From the NCBI RefSeq assembly GCF_900637655.1, contig NZ_LR134384.1, forward strand, positions 620,001 through 684,000: a stretch of DNA of 64,000 nucleotides, read 5' to 3'. Under the pieces are notes generated by a model that was not told the DNA's origin, did not search any database, and worked only from the letters and a program-made list of their open reading frames with translations. Within the stretch, counting starts at the first letter, position 1, and each line of letters starts with the position of its first letter. Source of the stretch: Segatella oris. GTDB taxonomy: Bacteria > Bacteroidota > Bacteroidia > Bacteroidales > Bacteroidaceae. Of the stretch, positions 62,930-64,000 are shown one piece after another. Both the position numbers and the translations under genes were made by a program.

Positions 62930-64000
62930 ATGTCCCCTAACCGTATTACAGTATATCTTAGGATGAACTATCCCGAAGTCTCTCCAAGTAGGGGAGCACG
63001 AGCTTGGAGTATTTTCTTAAGAAACAAAATGAATTCGTTTATAAGCTGATAACCCCTATATCTTCTGAAATATTCTTAAATATTCTCGGATGTCGCTTGC
63101 GACAAGGAGGCCTAAAAAACCAAAGGAAATACCTTCTACCCACTTCGCGGTATATCTTAGAATATCGGAGAATATCTGAAAATATGAGTTTGTTTGTCCT
63201 CCAATAACTCTTATATCTTCTATAATATTCTTAGATATTCTCAGATGTCGCCTGCGACGAGGAGAGCTAAAATGCAAGGAGAAGCACTCCTAATGGAAAC
63301 CTCCCCCGGCCCCTCCCAAGGAGGGGAGTGCGAGCTTGGAGCATCTTCTTAGGAAACAAAATGAATTTGTTTATAAGCTGATAACCCTTATATCTTCTGG
63401 AATATTCTTAGATATTCTTGGATGTCGCCTGCGACAAGGAGGCCTAAAAACCAAGGGAAAGACCTCCTACCCGCTTCGCGGTATATCTTAGAATATCGGA
63501 GAATATCTGAAAATATGAGTTTATTTGTCTTCCAATAACCCTTGTATCTTCTATAATATTCTTAGATATTCTCGGATGTCGCTTGCAACAAGGCGGTCTA
63601 AACTGCAAGGAGAAGCACTCCTAATGGAAACCTCCCCCAGCCCCTCCCAAGGAGGGGAGTGCGAGCTTGGAGCGTCTTCTTAGGAAACAAATTGAATTCG
63701 TTTATAAGCTGATAACCCTTATATCTTCTATAATATTCTAAGATATTCTTGGATGTCGCTTGCGACGAGGAGGCCTAAACTGCAAGGAGAAGTACTCCTA
63801 ATGGAAACCTCCCCCAACCCCTCCCAAGGAGGGGAGCACGAGCTTAGAGCGTCTTCTTAGGAAACAAAATGAATTCGTTTATAAGCTGATAACCCCTATA
63901 TCTTTTGAAATATTCTTAGATATTCTTGGATGTCGCTTGCGACGAGGAGGCCTAAAAACCAAAGGAAAAACCTCCTACCCGCTTCGCGGTATATCTTAGA
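62930..64000. repeat. 154/177-bp repeat array B, right part (6 half-units, runs off the window)
   Basis: Cores at 63088, 63243, 63420, 63574, 63751 and 63928, spacings 155, 177, 154, 177 and 177 bp. The first GC-rich block after the gene (about 62965-63005) is degenerate, the later ones well kept. No gene in this stretch. Confidence 0.9.

Overview
The window looks like a chromosomal segment of a Prevotella/Segatella-type member of the Bacteroidales. The evidence is a SusC/SusD polysaccharide-utilisation locus, a fused SecDF, a long-form IspG, Bacteroidetes-type promoters (TTTG-N19/20-TAnnTTTG) in front of many genes, and gene neighbourhoods typical of the group (acpP-fabF-rnc, rpoN-PAP2-purE-ispG, xerD/aroQ). 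I saw no rRNA, tRNA, cas genes or phage structural genes. About a fifth of the sequence is non-coding and carries several structured repeat families.

Layout. 0-3.4 kb: recX (3' end), comF, xerD, aroQ, an O-methyltransferase and a small conserved protein. 3.5-4.9 kb: an IS200-like/RAYT transposase element bracketed by 22-bp repeat arrays. 4.9-15.9 kb: a compact fructan locus. It has a membrane regulator made of a periplasmic sugar-binding domain joined to an AraC domain, then SusC, SusD, a GH32 fructanase, a FucP-like MFS transporter and a PfkB fructokinase. Extracellular capture and cleavage, inner-membrane import and phosphorylation are therefore encoded together. The susC and MFS promoters share a 12-nt motif at identical spacing, the likely operator. 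15.9-17.3 kb: a 154-bp tandem array. 17.4-23.1 kb: secDF, an EEP-family hydrolase, rhomboid and HU. 23.3-24.2 kb: a second repeat island. 24.5-26.5 kb: an epimerase and a PAP2/AUR1-like enzyme.

26.7-39.2 kb: miaB followed by envelope genes (MsbA-like exporter, LtaS-like phosphotransferase, lipid A-type acyltransferase, GT90, LicD), a CDP-glycerol-type glycerophosphotransferase, a class V aminotransferase, and a cytidylyltransferase fused to a Gfo/Idh/MocA oxidoreductase. Together they suggest phospho-polyol or phospho-amino-alcohol decoration of a surface glycan. 39.2-41.5 kb: an acetyl/succinyl-CoA transferase with a two-gene cassette at its 3' end, bounded by a duplication of that 3' end. 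42.27-42.60 kb: a dense cluster of DnaA boxes, a strong candidate oriC. 42.7-48.1 kb: DUF4254, a GT9 glycosyltransferase, a beta-barrel protein, acpP, fabF and rnc. 48.3-50.2 kb: a second, decayed RAYT copy plus a deletion derivative. 50.4-54.0 kb: a HigBA-like toxin-antitoxin pair and mutS. 54.3-61.2 kb: nitroreductase, ispG, purE, a PAP2-like membrane protein, rpoN and a rpoN-linked protein, all on the minus strand. 61.4-64 kb: a larger array of the 154-bp family, inverted relative to the one at 16 kb and interrupted by a GxxExxY (PD-(D/E)XK-like) nuclease gene.

The most unusual content is the repeat landscape. Eleven arrays of a degenerate 22-bp unit are spread over the window. They bracket the RAYT/palindrome islands, border both 154-bp arrays, and one lies beside the candidate oriC.
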